Source: Halomontanus rarus (GTDB lineage Archaea; Halobacteriota; Halobacteria; Halobacteriales; Natrialbaceae). From it: DNA of 64,000 nt. Shown piece by piece: positions 9,272 through 18,105 of this stretch (its first letter is position 1; every line of letters begins with the position of its first letter). The stretch covers positions 372,001 to 436,000 of the forward strand of contig NZ_CP071597.1 in NCBI RefSeq assembly GCF_017357405.1. Reading direction: 5' to 3'. The notes beneath the pieces are model-generated. The model saw nothing but the letters and a program-made list of their open reading frames with translations. It was not told the DNA's origin and did no database searches. Both the position numbers and the translations under genes were made by a program.

Positions 9272-9904
9272 ATGGTGACTCGAAGACGTGTCCTCCAGAC
9301 AGTTACCGCCGGGACTACCGCTGCGGTGGCAGGGTGTCTCACCGAGGGCAGTCGTAGCGACCCGGAAACGGGAACGACCGAGGATCGAAGCGGAGATGAA
9401 CTGACGACAGAGACGGACGAAACTGACGAGACCGATGAGAAGGATGGGGACGGAAACGGGAACGAAGACGATGAGGAGGGCGACGAGTCCGACGGAGCCG
9501 ACGAACTGAACGCGACGATCGACGAGGATCGTCCGCGAGCCGGCGACCCCTTCGTCGGCGTCACCGACGGCAACGAGGAGCAGGAAGCGGTAACCTACGA
9601 TCAGGTCGATTCGATCGGGAAGCCGGTGTCCTCCTCGCGGCAGGGCCACACGGTTCCCGTTCAGTTGACGCCGGAGGGAACCGAGTCGTACACCGCCGCC
9701 CTCGAGAAGGCGGGTGCACTCGAGTCGCCCCGCGACGCCGAGATCGTCGTCTACGATGGTGCGGGCGTTCACGACACGTATTCGCTTGGCCCGAATCTAG
9801 CGGCCGAGACCGAGTCCGGCGAGTACGACGGCGAGTTCGTGATTTCATTCGCAACCGAGAGCGAGGCGATGGCATTCGTCGACGAGTTCGCCGACGGAGA
9901 GTGA
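9272..9904 (+). CDS. Tat-type lipoprotein with SecD P1-head-like domain (first paralogue)
   Basis: A 210-residue protein. The signal RRRVLQTVTAG ends in an AGC lipobox at residues 20-22, so it is a lipid-anchored exported protein. An acidic linker (about 25-90, rich in Glu/Asp/Thr) leads to a folded domain of about 110 residues. That domain has 'VQLTPEGTESY', then 'IVVYDGAGVHDTYSLG' and a final 'FATESEAMAFV' helix, the same order as the head part of the SecD/SecDF extracytoplasmic P1 domain. It is paralogous to the gene at 10074. There is no transmembrane export channel, so it is not SecD itself. Function unknown. Confidence 0.75.
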   Translation: MVTRRRVLQTVTAGTTAAVAGCLTEGSRSDPETGTTEDRSGDELTTETDETDETDEKDGDGNGNEDDEEGDESDGADELNATIDEDRPRAGDPFVGVTDGNEEQEAVTYDQVDSIGKPVSSSRQGHTVPVQLTPEGTESYTAALEKAGALESPRDAEIVVYDGAGVHDTYSLGPNLAAETESGEYDGEFVISFATESEAMAFVDEFADGE

Positions 9905-10073
9905 ACGTGTCCGGAACGGGCGTGACGCTACCGCCCGCGGGACGAGTCCCGATCACGGTTCCGTGACAATCGGTCAAATACGGTGAAAGTAACGGGTTCG
10001 AGACCCTCAGCGGGGAAATCCAGTCGAATCCTGAAAAAATCATTTGGGGGTATCCGTTGGGTCTCGAAACGGT

Positions 10074-10733
10074 ATGCCCTCTCGCAGACGCACGCTTTCA
10101 GTCGTCGGAACCCTCACACTCGCCGGATTGGCCGGTTGCGCCGGAACGTTAGACGGCGGCGGCCCCGGCGAAAACGGTGACCAGAACTCGACTGCCGAAG
10201 ACTCGAGTGACGACGGTGTCGAGGAATCGAACGACGAAACCGCGCCCGAGGAAGGTGATGCGACCGACGAGAGTGCCGACGGCGACAGCGGGGAGGAACC
10301 CGAGGACGAGAGTGGAAACGGGAACGAGAACGAGAACGAAACTGAGAGCGAAAACGACGACACCACCCCGGACGAAACGTTCCTCACCGTCTCGAGTGGG
10401 GACCGAGAGATCGACGCCGTGCGCTACGAGCAGGTCGAGTCGGCCAGCGAACCGGCGACGATCGACGGTCAACACGTCCTCCCGGTCGTCCTGACCGACG
10501 AGGGTGCCGATTCGTTCCGTGAGGCGCTCGGGGAGACCGGCGCGATGGAGTCGCCAGCAGATGCCGAGGTGACCGCCTATCAGGGCGGCGAAGCGGTCCA
10601 CTCGAGACAGCTCTCCGAGGAACTGATCGCAACCGCCGAAGCCAGCGACTTCGCCGGTCCGTTCAACGTGCCACTCGAGTCTCGAGAGCAGGCCGACGAG
10701 ATCTACGAGGCGATCGATACCGACGAGGAGTAG
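10074..10733 (+). CDS. Tat-type lipoprotein with SecD P1-head-like domain (second paralogue)
   Basis: The 219-residue protein starts at 10074, ten codons into the longest open frame, because this places RRRTLSVVG and the AGC lipobox correctly. An acidic linker of ~70 residues is coded by imperfect GAGAAC hexamers. The domain has 'LPVVLTDEGADSFREAL', 'VTAYQGGEAVHSRQL' and 'LESREQADEIYEAI', collinear with the 9272 product, so the two arose by duplication. Each appears to have its own transcript. Function unknown. Confidence 0.75.
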   Translation: MPSRRRTLSVVGTLTLAGLAGCAGTLDGGGPGENGDQNSTAEDSSDDGVEESNDETAPEEGDATDESADGDSGEEPEDESGNGNENENETESENDDTTPDETFLTVSSGDREIDAVRYEQVESASEPATIDGQHVLPVVLTDEGADSFREALGETGAMESPADAEVTAYQGGEAVHSRQLSEELIATAEASDFAGPFNVPLESREQADEIYEAIDTDEE

Positions 10734-10896
10734 GTGTCAGCACTCGGTTCCGATCCCGATTCTGGGCCTCGCGTACGCAGTTTTGCACCCTGGATCCTGA
10801 ATCCGTCAGTCGTTTCGATTGCCACTCCCAGCTGACTCGCGAAACGGCCGACTGCAATGCCAATGTTAACACTCTCTCGTGTGGGACACTCGAGTA

Positions 10897-11835
10897 ATGA
10901 CGACGACAGAGGTCTCGCAGACGAAGGCGTGGGTGATGGCCGCGCGGCCCCAGACCCTGCCTGCGGCTGCGGCACCCGTCATCGTGGGAATCGGAGTGGC
11001 GATTCATCAGGACGTCTTCGCACTCTTCCCGGCGGTGATGGCGTTCGTGGGGGCGGTACTGATCCAGATCGGGACGAACTTCGCTAACGACTACTACGAC
11101 GCGAAAAAGGGCGCTGACACCGACGACCGCGAGGGGTTCACCCGCGTCACGCAGTCGGGGATCATCGCACCCGAACAGGTCAAGCTCGCGACGATCGTCA
11201 CGTTCGCGATGGCGATCCTCTCGGGTACGTACCTGGTCTACGTCGGCGGATTGCCGATCCTCGTTATCGGCGTCGTGAGCGTCTTCTGCGGCTGGGCCTA
11301 CACCGGCGGGCCCTACCCGCTGGGCTACCACGGGCTCGGCGATCTGTTCGTCTTCGTCTTCTTCGGGATCGTCGCCGTCGTGGGAACCGTGTACGTCCAG
11401 GCCGCCGCGACGCTGGCCGACCCGCTCACGCTCACGATTCCCGAAGGGGCGATCACGCGAGAAGCCCTCGTCGCGAGCCTCCCCGTCGCGGGACTCTCGA
11501 CGGCGATTCTCGTCGTGAACAACATCCGCGACAGGGAGACCGACTCCGAAACCGGCAAACACACGCTCGCCGTTCGACTCGGCTACCGGTGGAGCCGCCT
11601 CGAGTACACCGCTCTCCTCGGACTCGCGTACGTCACGCCGCTGTGGTTCTGGCTCGCCGGCGACTTCTCGGCGACGGTGCTCGTGCCGCTCGCGACGCTT
11701 CCGTACGCCGCCCTCGTCGCACGAACCGTCTGGACGCGGACCGACGGCGAGGCGCTCAATCCCGCACTCGAGGGGACCGGAAAACTGCTCACGCTCTTCG
11801 CGGTTCTGTTCGCCGCGGGGGTGGTCTACGGATGA
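10897..11835 (+). CDS. menA: 1,4-dihydroxy-2-naphthoate polyprenyltransferase
   Basis: A UbiA-family membrane prenyltransferase that attaches the polyprenyl tail to dihydroxynaphthoate. The 312-residue protein has '[10 protein letters not shown]' at the N-terminus, the first Asp-rich motif '[18 protein letters not shown]', the second '[22 protein letters not shown]', and about eight helices. The ATG at 10897 is preferred to the GTG at 10879. Its stop overlaps the menC start (ATGA at 11832-11835). Confidence 0.94.
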   Translation: MTTTEVSQTKAWVMAARPQTLPAAAAPVIVGIGVAIHQDVFALFPAVMAFVGAVLIQIGTNFANDYYDAKKGADTDDREGFTRVTQSGIIAPEQVKLATIVTFAMAILSGTYLVYVGGLPILVIGVVSVFCGWAYTGGPYPLGYHGLGDLFVFVFFGIVAVVGTVYVQAAATLADPLTLTIPEGAITREALVASLPVAGLSTAILVVNNIRDRETDSETGKHTLAVRLGYRWSRLEYTALLGLAYVTPLWFWLAGDFSATVLVPLATLPYAALVARTVWTRTDGEALNPALEGTGKLLTLFAVLFAAGVVYG

Positions 11836-12929
11836 TCGACGCGAACCTGACCCTCGAGTATCGGCGGTTCTCGCTCCCCCTTCGGACGCCCTTGGAAACC
11901 GCTCACGGGACGATCGACTCGAGGGAGGGGTTTCTCGTCCGCGTAACCTCGAGCGACGGCGGTGCGACCGGCGTCGGCGAAGCGACGCCGCTCCCAGGCT
12001 GGACGGAGTCGATCGACGACTGCGAACGGGCGCTCCAGCGAGCGGTCCGTGCGATCGAATCGACCGAGGACGGAAACGCCGTGAACACGACGATCGACGC
12101 CGTAGACGAGACGTCGGCGGCCCGACACGGGGTCTCGCTCGCGCTACTGGACCTCGAGGCCAGACGGTCGGCGACGCCGCTGTACCGACAGCTGGGCACC
12201 GACGAGCGCGTCGCCCGCGTTCCGGTCAACGCGACGATCGGGAACGGGTCGCCGGACGAAGCCGCCGAGTCGGCTCGGGCGGCCGTCGACCGCGGGTTCG
12301 GCTGTTGCAAACTGAAAGTCGGCGTCCGAAGCGTCGAGGAGGACGTCGAACGCGTCCGCCGCGTCCGCGAGGCGGTCGGCCCCGACGTCGAACTCCGGGT
12401 CGACGCCAACGGCGCGTGGACCTACGAGGAGGCACTGACTGCAGTGGAGGCGTTCGCCGACGCCGCGGTCGACGTCGACCTCCTCGAGCAACCCTTGCCT
12501 GCGGGAGCGCTCGAGGGTCACGCCGAGCTTCGCGGTCGCGGCGTCGCGATTGCACTCGACGAGGGGCTCTTGGAGCACGGCGTCGACGCGATTTACGAGG
12601 CCGACGCCGCCGACGCGGTCGTCCTGAAACCGATGGGGATCGGCGGCGTCGATCTCGCTGGCGAACTCGCAGCGTGGGTGCGCGAACTGGCGATACAGCC
12701 CATCGTCACGACGACCATCGACGCCGTCGTCGCACGAACGGGAGCGGTCCACCTGGCAGCCGCGATTCCCGACGTACCGGCTTGCGGACTGGCGACCGCG
12801 GACCTGCTCGCCGAGGATCTGGGCCGCGATCCGGTTCCCTTCGAGCGAGGCGCGGCAGTCGTCCCGCAGGCGAAGGGGATCGGCGTCGACGACGTCTGGG
12901 ACGGTCCCTGGAGAGGTGACGAGTCGTAA
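11832..12929 (+). CDS. menC: o-Succinylbenzoate synthase
   Basis: An enolase-superfamily enzyme that dehydrates SHCHC to o-succinylbenzoate. The 365-residue protein has the KxK pair in 'CCKLKVG', the metal ligands in 'RVDANGAW', 'LLEQPL' and 'ALDEGL', and the second lysine in 'VLKPMGIGG'. It starts at the ATG overlapping the menA stop, and its TAA overlaps the menE ATG, so menA-C-E should be translated in a coupled way. Mandelate-racemase relatives share the fold, but the context decides. Confidence 0.93.
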   Translation: MIDANLTLEYRRFSLPLRTPLETAHGTIDSREGFLVRVTSSDGGATGVGEATPLPGWTESIDDCERALQRAVRAIESTEDGNAVNTTIDAVDETSAARHGVSLALLDLEARRSATPLYRQLGTDERVARVPVNATIGNGSPDEAAESARAAVDRGFGCCKLKVGVRSVEEDVERVRRVREAVGPDVELRVDANGAWTYEEALTAVEAFADAAVDVDLLEQPLPAGALEGHAELRGRGVAIALDEGLLEHGVDAIYEADAADAVVLKPMGIGGVDLAGELAAWVRELAIQPIVTTTIDAVVARTGAVHLAAAIPDVPACGLATADLLAEDLGRDPVPFERGAAVVPQAKGIGVDDVWDGPWRGDES

Positions 12930-14572
12930 TGGGGCCGCGCATACCGCCCGACTGGCCGACGACGGATCTGGTGACCCACCGAGTGAAGACCACGCCGGAC
13001 CGAACGGCCGTCGTCGACGCCGACACCGGGGAGGAGTGGACCTACCGGGAGTTCGACCGGCGCGTCGACGCCGTCGCGGCTGGACTGATTACCGAGACCG
13101 ACCTCGAGCGCGGATCCGACGAACGGGTCGGCGTCCTGTTGCACACCGGTCTCGCGTTCGCGAGTCTCTGCTTCGCGGCGATGCGCGTCGGCATCACGCT
13201 CGTGCCGTTGAACGTCCGCGAGACGGCGAGCGAACTCGAGTCGAAGGTCGAACGAACGGATCCTACGGCGCTCGTCTGTGAGCCGGCGACCGCGGATCTC
13301 GCGGTCGATCTCTCTCGTGCGGACCCGGGTGCCAACCGCGTCGCTCGTTCCCTCCCTTCCATCGGGAGAGCCGATACCGGTAACGAGACTCGTGACGACG
13401 AGCGCAGTCGGCGAACTCGGGCCCAAAACGAGGATCGCAAGATCGACCCGCTCGTCGATCCGACGGCACCGGTACCGGACGCCACACTCGAGGCGCTCGA
13501 CCCCGTCGCGCTGGATCGGTCGACGACCCAGTTCGTCCTGTTCACTTCGGGGACGTCCGGCGATCCGAAGGGCGTCCGGCTCACGGTCGGTAATCTCGTC
13601 GCCAGCGCGACCGCCTCGGCGTTTCGCCTCGGCGTCTCGCCGAACGACCGGTGGCTGTGCTGTCTGCCGATGTACCACATGGGCGGGCTCGCACCCGTGA
13701 TCCGCTCGGCGCTGTACGGCACCGCGGTCGTCGTCCAGCGGGCGTTCGATCCCGAGGCGACGGCCCGCGTCGTCGGGGAGTACGACGTCACCGGCGTCTC
13801 GCTCGTTCCGACGATGCTCGGGCGACTCCTCGAGGCCGGCTGGTCGCCGCCCGAGTCGTTTCGATTCGTCCTGCTCGGCGGTTCCCCCGCCTCCGAGGAC
13901 CTCCTCGAGCGCTGTGATCGGGTCGGCGTGCCGGCCTATCCGACCTACGGAATGACGGAGACGGCCTCGCAGATCGCGACGGCGACACCCGGCGCTCGAA
14001 CGACCGCACCCGGAACGGTCGGTCATCCGCTCGCGTTCGCCGACGTCTCGATCGTCGACGACGACGGTGTGGTGATGGAATCGGGCCGACGGGGAGAAAT
14101 CGTCGTCGACGGGCCGATGGTGACGCCGGGCTATCTCGAGGACCGTCAGACCGAGGCCGCGTTCGGACCGCATGGACTCCACACCGGCGACGTCGGATAC
14201 CGCGACGAGGACGGCTTCCTGTGGGTTCTGGGCCGTCGGGACGACCGGATCGTCAGCGGCGGCGAGAACGTCGATCCGAACGAGGTCGTCGACGTCCTCG
14301 AGGCACAGTCCGGCGTTCGACGTGCGGCGGTCGTCGGTCTCCCGGACGAGGAGTGGGGCGAGCGCGTGGCGGCGCTGGTCGTCCCCGAGAACCCGTCTAC
14401 ATCGCCGAGCGTCGAGAGCCTGATCGCACACTGTCGGGACGATCTGGCGGGATTCAAATGCCCGAAGACGGTCGCCGTCGTCGACGGGACGCTTCCGCGG
14501 ACCCCCTCCGGCACGATCGACCGCGAAGCGGTTCGCGAGTTGATCGAACGGACGGGACGGGACGTCTCGTAG
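12929..14572 (+). CDS. menE: o-Succinylbenzoate-CoA ligase
   Basis: A 547-residue member of the acyl-adenylate-forming family that activates o-succinylbenzoate with ATP and CoA. The P-loop-like motif 'FTSGTSGDPKGVRLT' lies near residue 205. 'YPTYGMTETASQI' and 'LHTGDVGYRDEDGF' follow, and the C-terminal lysine region is 'PRTPSGTIDREAV'. An extra charged loop of about 35 residues, rich in Arg/Asn/Asp, precedes the ATP motif. The ATG overlaps the menC stop (TAATG). Confidence 0.92.
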   Translation: MGPRIPPDWPTTDLVTHRVKTTPDRTAVVDADTGEEWTYREFDRRVDAVAAGLITETDLERGSDERVGVLLHTGLAFASLCFAAMRVGITLVPLNVRETASELESKVERTDPTALVCEPATADLAVDLSRADPGANRVARSLPSIGRADTGNETRDDERSRRTRAQNEDRKIDPLVDPTAPVPDATLEALDPVALDRSTTQFVLFTSGTSGDPKGVRLTVGNLVASATASAFRLGVSPNDRWLCCLPMYHMGGLAPVIRSALYGTAVVVQRAFDPEATARVVGEYDVTGVSLVPTMLGRLLEAGWSPPESFRFVLLGGSPASEDLLERCDRVGVPAYPTYGMTETASQIATATPGARTTAPGTVGHPLAFADVSIVDDDGVVMESGRRGEIVVDGPMVTPGYLEDRQTEAAFGPHGLHTGDVGYRDEDGFLWVLGRRDDRIVSGGENVDPNEVVDVLEAQSGVRRAAVVGLPDEEWGERVAALVVPENPSTSPSVESLIAHCRDDLAGFKCPKTVAVVDGTLPRTPSGTIDREAVRELIERTGRDVS

Positions 14573-14625
14573 GATTCGACACGAGCCGGACCCGAAGTTA
14601 AGCCGCTGGACGCGCTACTACGACC

Positions 14626-15459
14626 GTGTGCACTCTCACCCTCGCGTGGCACGTCCTCGAGGACGCACCGGTCGCCGTCGCCGCGAACCGTGACGAAGCC
14701 CTCGAGCGGTCGGCGGAGCCGCCGGGGATTTATCGGGAAACTCCACGCGTCGTCGCGCCGCGAGACGTCGAGGCGGGCGGGACGTGGATCGGCGTCAACG
14801 AGTACGGTGTCGTCGCCGGGGTCACGAACCGGTGGCTCGATCTCGACGTCGACCTCGCCGGCGAGCGGTCGCGCGGACTGCTCGTCGGAGACGCCCTCGA
14901 GTGCGAATCGGTCGAGACGGCGATCGAAGTCGTCGAACGGACGACCGCCGAGTTCGAATACGACGGGTTCAACCTCGTCCTCACCGACGCCGACGACGCC
15001 GTCTGTCTCGAGTGGGACGGGCAGTTGACGGTCACGCGTTTCGACCCCGGCGTTCACGTGGTCGTCAACGTCGGATTCGTCGGACCCGACGAATCCGAGC
15101 GGTTCTCGGTTCCGGATAGTCGTCCAACAGCCGGTGCCAGACAGGCGGAAAGCGCGCGTCGGGTTCGAGACGCACTTGCAGTCGAGTCCACCGGAGCGGA
15201 CGGCGACGAGCGCTCGAGCGCGTGGCTCGAGCGTGCCGGGGCGGTGTTGGGCGATCACGAGTACGGCGTGTGCGTTCACGGAGACGGATTCGGCACGCGG
15301 TCGTCCTCGTTGCTCTCGGTCGGCCGATCGGGGCCGACGGTGGACGCAGAACCGGGATCAGAGTCGGAGTCGAAGTCGAAATCCATCACCTACGCGTACG
15401 CCGACGGTCCACCGTGTCGCACACCCTACGAGACGATCGGCGTCGAAGGGCACATTTAA
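14626..15459 (+). CDS. NRDE/TANGO2-family protein
   Basis: A 277-residue protein with the family N-terminus MCTLTLAW and the motif 'AANRDEALERSAEPP'. The GTG at 14626 is the only start that leaves Cys at position 2, which is conserved in the family and suggests an Ntn-hydrolase-like fold. The C-terminal third has a Ser/Glu/Lys hexamer-repeat insertion (SESESKSKS). TANGO2 relatives have been linked to membrane traffic and haem handling in eukaryotes; the archaeal role is unknown. A gttaag box lies 25-32 bases upstream. Confidence 0.85.
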   Translation: MCTLTLAWHVLEDAPVAVAANRDEALERSAEPPGIYRETPRVVAPRDVEAGGTWIGVNEYGVVAGVTNRWLDLDVDLAGERSRGLLVGDALECESVETAIEVVERTTAEFEYDGFNLVLTDADDAVCLEWDGQLTVTRFDPGVHVVVNVGFVGPDESERFSVPDSRPTAGARQAESARRVRDALAVESTGADGDERSSAWLERAGAVLGDHEYGVCVHGDGFGTRSSSLLSVGRSGPTVDAEPGSESESKSKSITYAYADGPPCRTPYETIGVEGHI

Positions 15460-15460
15460 G
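15453..15460 (+). promoter_or_regulatory. TATA box for the leader ORF and winged-helix gene
   Basis: catttaag lies 25-32 bases before the ATG at 15485 and 81-88 bases before the regulator start at 15541. Leaderless spacing therefore points to the short leader ORF as the first cistron. Confidence 0.55.
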
Positions 15461-15484
15461 CGGATCGCCGTACGTCTGTTGGAT

Positions 15485-15544
15485 ATGGACGCACTCCTGC
15501 CAGTAGCGGTACGCACGGAAACCAGTACCGGGTGGTCACCGTGA
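15485..15544 (+). CDS. Possible 19-residue leader peptide
   Basis: The reading frame MDALLPVAVRTETSTGWSP runs from the ATG at 15485 to the TGA at 15542-15544. It begins at leaderless distance from a TATA box, and its stop overlaps the GTG at 15541 of the next gene (GTGA). It could couple translation of the downstream regulator, act as an attenuator or be a functional microprotein. It is very short and could be chance. Confidence 0.4.
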   Translation: MDALLPVAVRTETSTGWSP

Positions 15545-15891
15545 GTATCTCCGAGACCGAGGCGGAACTCACTGCAGACGAGCGCGCCGGACTCGAGCTC
15601 GTCCGGAACTCCGGTGGGATCCACCAGAGCGACTTCTGGAAGGAACTCGACGTGTCGTCTCGAAAGGGAAGCAGGATCGTCGAATCGCTCGTCGAAAAAG
15701 AGCTCGTCAACCGTGAAGACACGGTCTACGACGGACACAACACCTACTACATCACGCCGACCGCTCGGGATCTCGATTTCACGCTCCTGATGGCCGGCGA
15801 CATGCTCTCGCCGTTCATCGGCGAGGAGGAGGTCGATCCCAACAGCGACGCGTTCTCGCAGTGGATCATGAACCTCGCGTATCAAGAGTAG
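15541..15891 (+). CDS. Winged helix-turn-helix transcriptional regulator
   Basis: About 116 residues from the GTG at 15541; a GTG three codons upstream at 15532 is the alternative. Residues 15-75 form a winged helix ('GLELVRNSGGIHQSDFWKELDVSSRKGS' split over two helices, then 'LVEKELVNREDTVYDGHNTYYITP' as the wing). It resembles MarR/TrmB-type archaeal regulators but has no sensor domain beyond a C-terminal amphipathic helix that could mediate dimerisation. The start overlaps the stop of the short leader ORF. Target genes are unknown. Confidence 0.75.
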   Translation: MSISETEAELTADERAGLELVRNSGGIHQSDFWKELDVSSRKGSRIVESLVEKELVNREDTVYDGHNTYYITPTARDLDFTLLMAGDMLSPFIGEEEVDPNSDAFSQWIMNLAYQE

Positions 15892-15932
15892 GCGACGCGT
15901 AGCCTCGGAAAACGAACGGTCGGTGGGATACT

Positions 15933-15948
15933 TGTTTGTATGTTTGTA
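15933..15948 (+). repeat. Two tandem copies of TGTTTGTA
   Basis: Two perfect 8-base units lie about 40 bases after the regulator stop. The T-rich stretch could act as an archaeal termination signal for the plus-strand transcript. Confidence 0.5.
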
Positions 15949-16029
15949 GCGAGTTTTCGTCCGCTCGAGTGAGAGAGCGATCGCTGGTCGAAACCGAAAC
16001 CAGCGGGACGAAAACCGGAACCGATCGGA

Positions 16030-16443
16030 TCAGTCTCGAGCGAGTCGCCGTTCGATCAGGACGAACGGGTCCCGTTCGCGGTTGTAGTAGGGGACGTCGC
16101 CGTCGATCGCCTCGATGAGTCGTCGGTGAACCTCACGGGCGGCCCGTCCTTCGTCCGGTTTGAGGTGGTGGAGGCCGCGCATATCGATCCAGAAGTCACC
16201 GTCGAGCCAGAGGAGCGTTTCGTCGTTGGACTGGTAGACGATCTCGCCCTGTTCGGTCAGCCCGTCGATCGCCAGCTGGCGACCCGACAGCTGTGCTCGC
16301 GCGAGGACGGCAACGAGTTGCCGGTGCGAGACGGGGGCGTGGAGTGCGACGTCGGCGATCGTCTCCCCGAAGTACTCCTCGACGAGGTCACACGCGCGGG
16401 AGAACTCGTCGAATTCGACCGTGTGGTTCTGTGCAATCTTCAT
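16030..16443 (-). CDS. Conserved haloarchaeal protein of unknown function
   Basis: The 137-residue product starts MKIAQNHTVEF at 16443. A clear TATA box (16492-16500) lies 49-57 bases upstream, which rules out the in-frame ATG at 16479 as transcribed start. The protein is soluble and mixed alpha/beta, with 'ALHAPVSHRQLVAVLARA' as a long helix and 'ETLLWLDGDFWIDMRG' as strands, and a basic C-terminus. No catalytic motif is obvious. It lies tail-to-tail with the 15541 regulator. Confidence 0.7.
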   Translation of the reverse strand: MKIAQNHTVEFDEFSRACDLVEEYFGETIADVALHAPVSHRQLVAVLARAQLSGRQLAIDGLTEQGEIVYQSNDETLLWLDGDFWIDMRGLHHLKPDEGRAAREVHRRLIEAIDGDVPYYNRERDPFVLIERRLARD

Positions 16444-16491
16444 GAGGCTTCCCGGAGATGTATCCAGTGAAGTGAACATTCGAGAAAAGAG

Positions 16492-16500
16492 TATAAATAT
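16492..16500 (-). promoter_or_regulatory. TATA box of the 16443 gene
   Basis: The A/T run tataaatat (minus strand atatttata) predicts transcription from about 16466 and hence a short 5' leader of roughly 20 bases before the ATG at 16443. Confidence 0.55.
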
Positions 16501-16544
16501 CTACCTACGGACACACCGCTCGAGTCGGACGATTGTGCAGTCGA

Positions 16545-17825
16545 TCACTCGAGGGCGCTGGCGGCTCGAACGACCTGTCGCTCGCCGAACGCCGGTCCGA
16601 CCAGTTGGAGTCCGACCGGGAGACCGTCCGTCTCTCCGGCGGGAACGGACACCGCGGGCAGATCCGCGAGATTCACCGGCACCGTGTTGGCGTCGGCGAG
16701 GTACATCTGCATGGGATCGTCGAGGCTCTCGCCGAGTTCGAACGGCGGCACGGGCATCGTGGGGCTGGCCAGAACGTCCGCGTCCGAAAGCGCCTGATCG
16801 AAGTCCTGTTTGACCCAGGCTCTGGCGTCTTGGGCCTTCTTGTAGTACTTGTCGTGGTAGCCGGCCGAGAGGGCGTACGTCCCCAGAAGAATTCTCCGTT
16901 TGACCTCGTCGCCGAACCCTTCCTCGCGAGCGCGGCCGAACGCGTCGTTCCAGTTGCCCTCGTAGCCGCCGGAGTTGCCGTAGCGGACGCCGTCGAACCG
17001 TGCGAGGTTCGAGGAGGCCTCCGACATCGCGATCACGTAGTAGGCCTCGACGGCGTGTTCGACCGACGGCAGGCTGACCTCGTGGTACTCCGCGCCCTGA
17101 TCCTCGAGGTCTGCGAGTGCGTCCCAGAAGGTCTCGACGACGCCCTCGTCGGCGCCCTCGAGCAGTTCCGTCGGGACGCCGATCGAGAGGCCGTCGACGT
17201 CGCCGTCGGCCGCGTCGGCGTAGCTCGAGTTCGAGTCTTCCGGTGGCTCACGCGTGGTCGCGTCGCGGTCGTCGGGACCGGCGATCACGTCGAGTAACTC
17301 GGCGGTCTCCTCGACGGTCTGTCCGAAGGGGCCGATTTGCTCCAGGCTGTTCGCGTAGGCGACCAGTCCGTACCGGGAGACGAGCCCGTAGGTCGGCTTG
17401 ATGCCGACGACGCCGCAGAAGGCGGCCGGGCACCGGACCGAGCCGCCCGTGTCGGAGCCAAGCGCGAGGTCGGCGTCGCCCGCGGCGACGGCGGCCGCGG
17501 AACCGCCGGAGGAGCCGCCCGGAACGCGGCCGGGTGCGGCCGGGTTCTCCATCGCGCCGAAGTACGACGTCTCGGTCGTCGTTCCCATCCCGAACTCGTC
17601 CATGTTGGTCTTGCCGACGATGGTCGCACCGGCGTCTTTCAGTCGAGAGACGACCGTCGCGTCGTACGGCGGGACATAATCCTCGAGCATCCGCGATCCG
17701 CAGGTCGTTCGCACGCCTTCCGTCGAGATGTTGTCTTTGACAGCGACCGTTCTGCCCGCCAACGGACCGTCGGCGTCCGCGTCACCCGTGATCTCGGCTT
17801 CGGTGATGAAGATGTTCTCAGACAT
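16545..17825 (-). CDS. gatA: Asp-tRNA(Asn)/Glu-tRNA(Gln) amidotransferase subunit A
   Basis: The 426-residue amidase-signature protein supplies ammonia from glutamine to misacylated tRNA in the GatCAB complex. The catalytic Lys is in 'TVAVKDNIS' and the Ser-cisSer pair in 'PGGSSGGSAAAVAAG' and 'LGSDTGGSVRCPAAF'. 'KPTYGLVSRYGLVAYANSLEQIGP' (read as two blocks) is the GatA-specific stretch. It follows gatC, whose stop is one base from the gatA start. GatB is not in this window. Confidence 0.94.
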   Translation of the reverse strand: MSENIFITEAEITGDADADGPLAGRTVAVKDNISTEGVRTTCGSRMLEDYVPPYDATVVSRLKDAGATIVGKTNMDEFGMGTTTETSYFGAMENPAAPGRVPGGSSGGSAAAVAAGDADLALGSDTGGSVRCPAAFCGVVGIKPTYGLVSRYGLVAYANSLEQIGPFGQTVEETAELLDVIAGPDDRDATTREPPEDSNSSYADAADGDVDGLSIGVPTELLEGADEGVVETFWDALADLEDQGAEYHEVSLPSVEHAVEAYYVIAMSEASSNLARFDGVRYGNSGGYEGNWNDAFGRAREEGFGDEVKRRILLGTYALSAGYHDKYYKKAQDARAWVKQDFDQALSDADVLASPTMPVPPFELGESLDDPMQMYLADANTVPVNLADLPAVSVPAGETDGLPVGLQLVGPAFGERQVVRAASALE

Positions 17826-17826
17826 A

Positions 17827-18105
17827 TTAGGAGACGTTCGGGCCTTTGAAGTAGCCGTCCTCGCTCTGGGGGGCGTTCTCGAGGGCTCGGTCGGGACCGA
17901 GACAGTCGTGTTCCTCGTCGGGGCGCATCACGTTCGCGAGGTCGGCGTCGCGGTCGACTTCCGGCACCTCGTCGAGTGTTTCGAAGGCCGCGAGGATGTC
18001 CGCGAACTGCTCGGCGAACCGATCGACCTCGCTGTCCTCGAGATCGATCCGGGCGAGCGCCGCGACGTGGCGGACTTCCTCGGGGTTGACGGCGTCGTCG
18101 CTCAT
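17827..18105 (-). CDS. gatC: Asp-tRNA(Asn)/Glu-tRNA(Gln) amidotransferase subunit C
   Basis: The 92-residue protein has the family signature 'VRHVAALARIDLEDSEVDRF', 'QFADILAAFETLDEV' and the C-terminal 'RPDEEHDCL ... ENAPQSEDGYFKGPNVS', the extended tail that threads along GatA. It is first gene of the gatC-gatA operon on the minus strand. Confidence 0.93.
   Translation of the reverse strand: MSDDAVNPEEVRHVAALARIDLEDSEVDRFAEQFADILAAFETLDEVPEVDRDADLANVMRPDEEHDCLGPDRALENAPQSEDGYFKGPNVS

Noticed and set aside
16443..16479. Upstream ATG at 16479 as start of the 16030-16443 gene
   Set aside because: The TATA box at 16492-16500 is too close for a leaderless start there; 16443 fits with a short leader.
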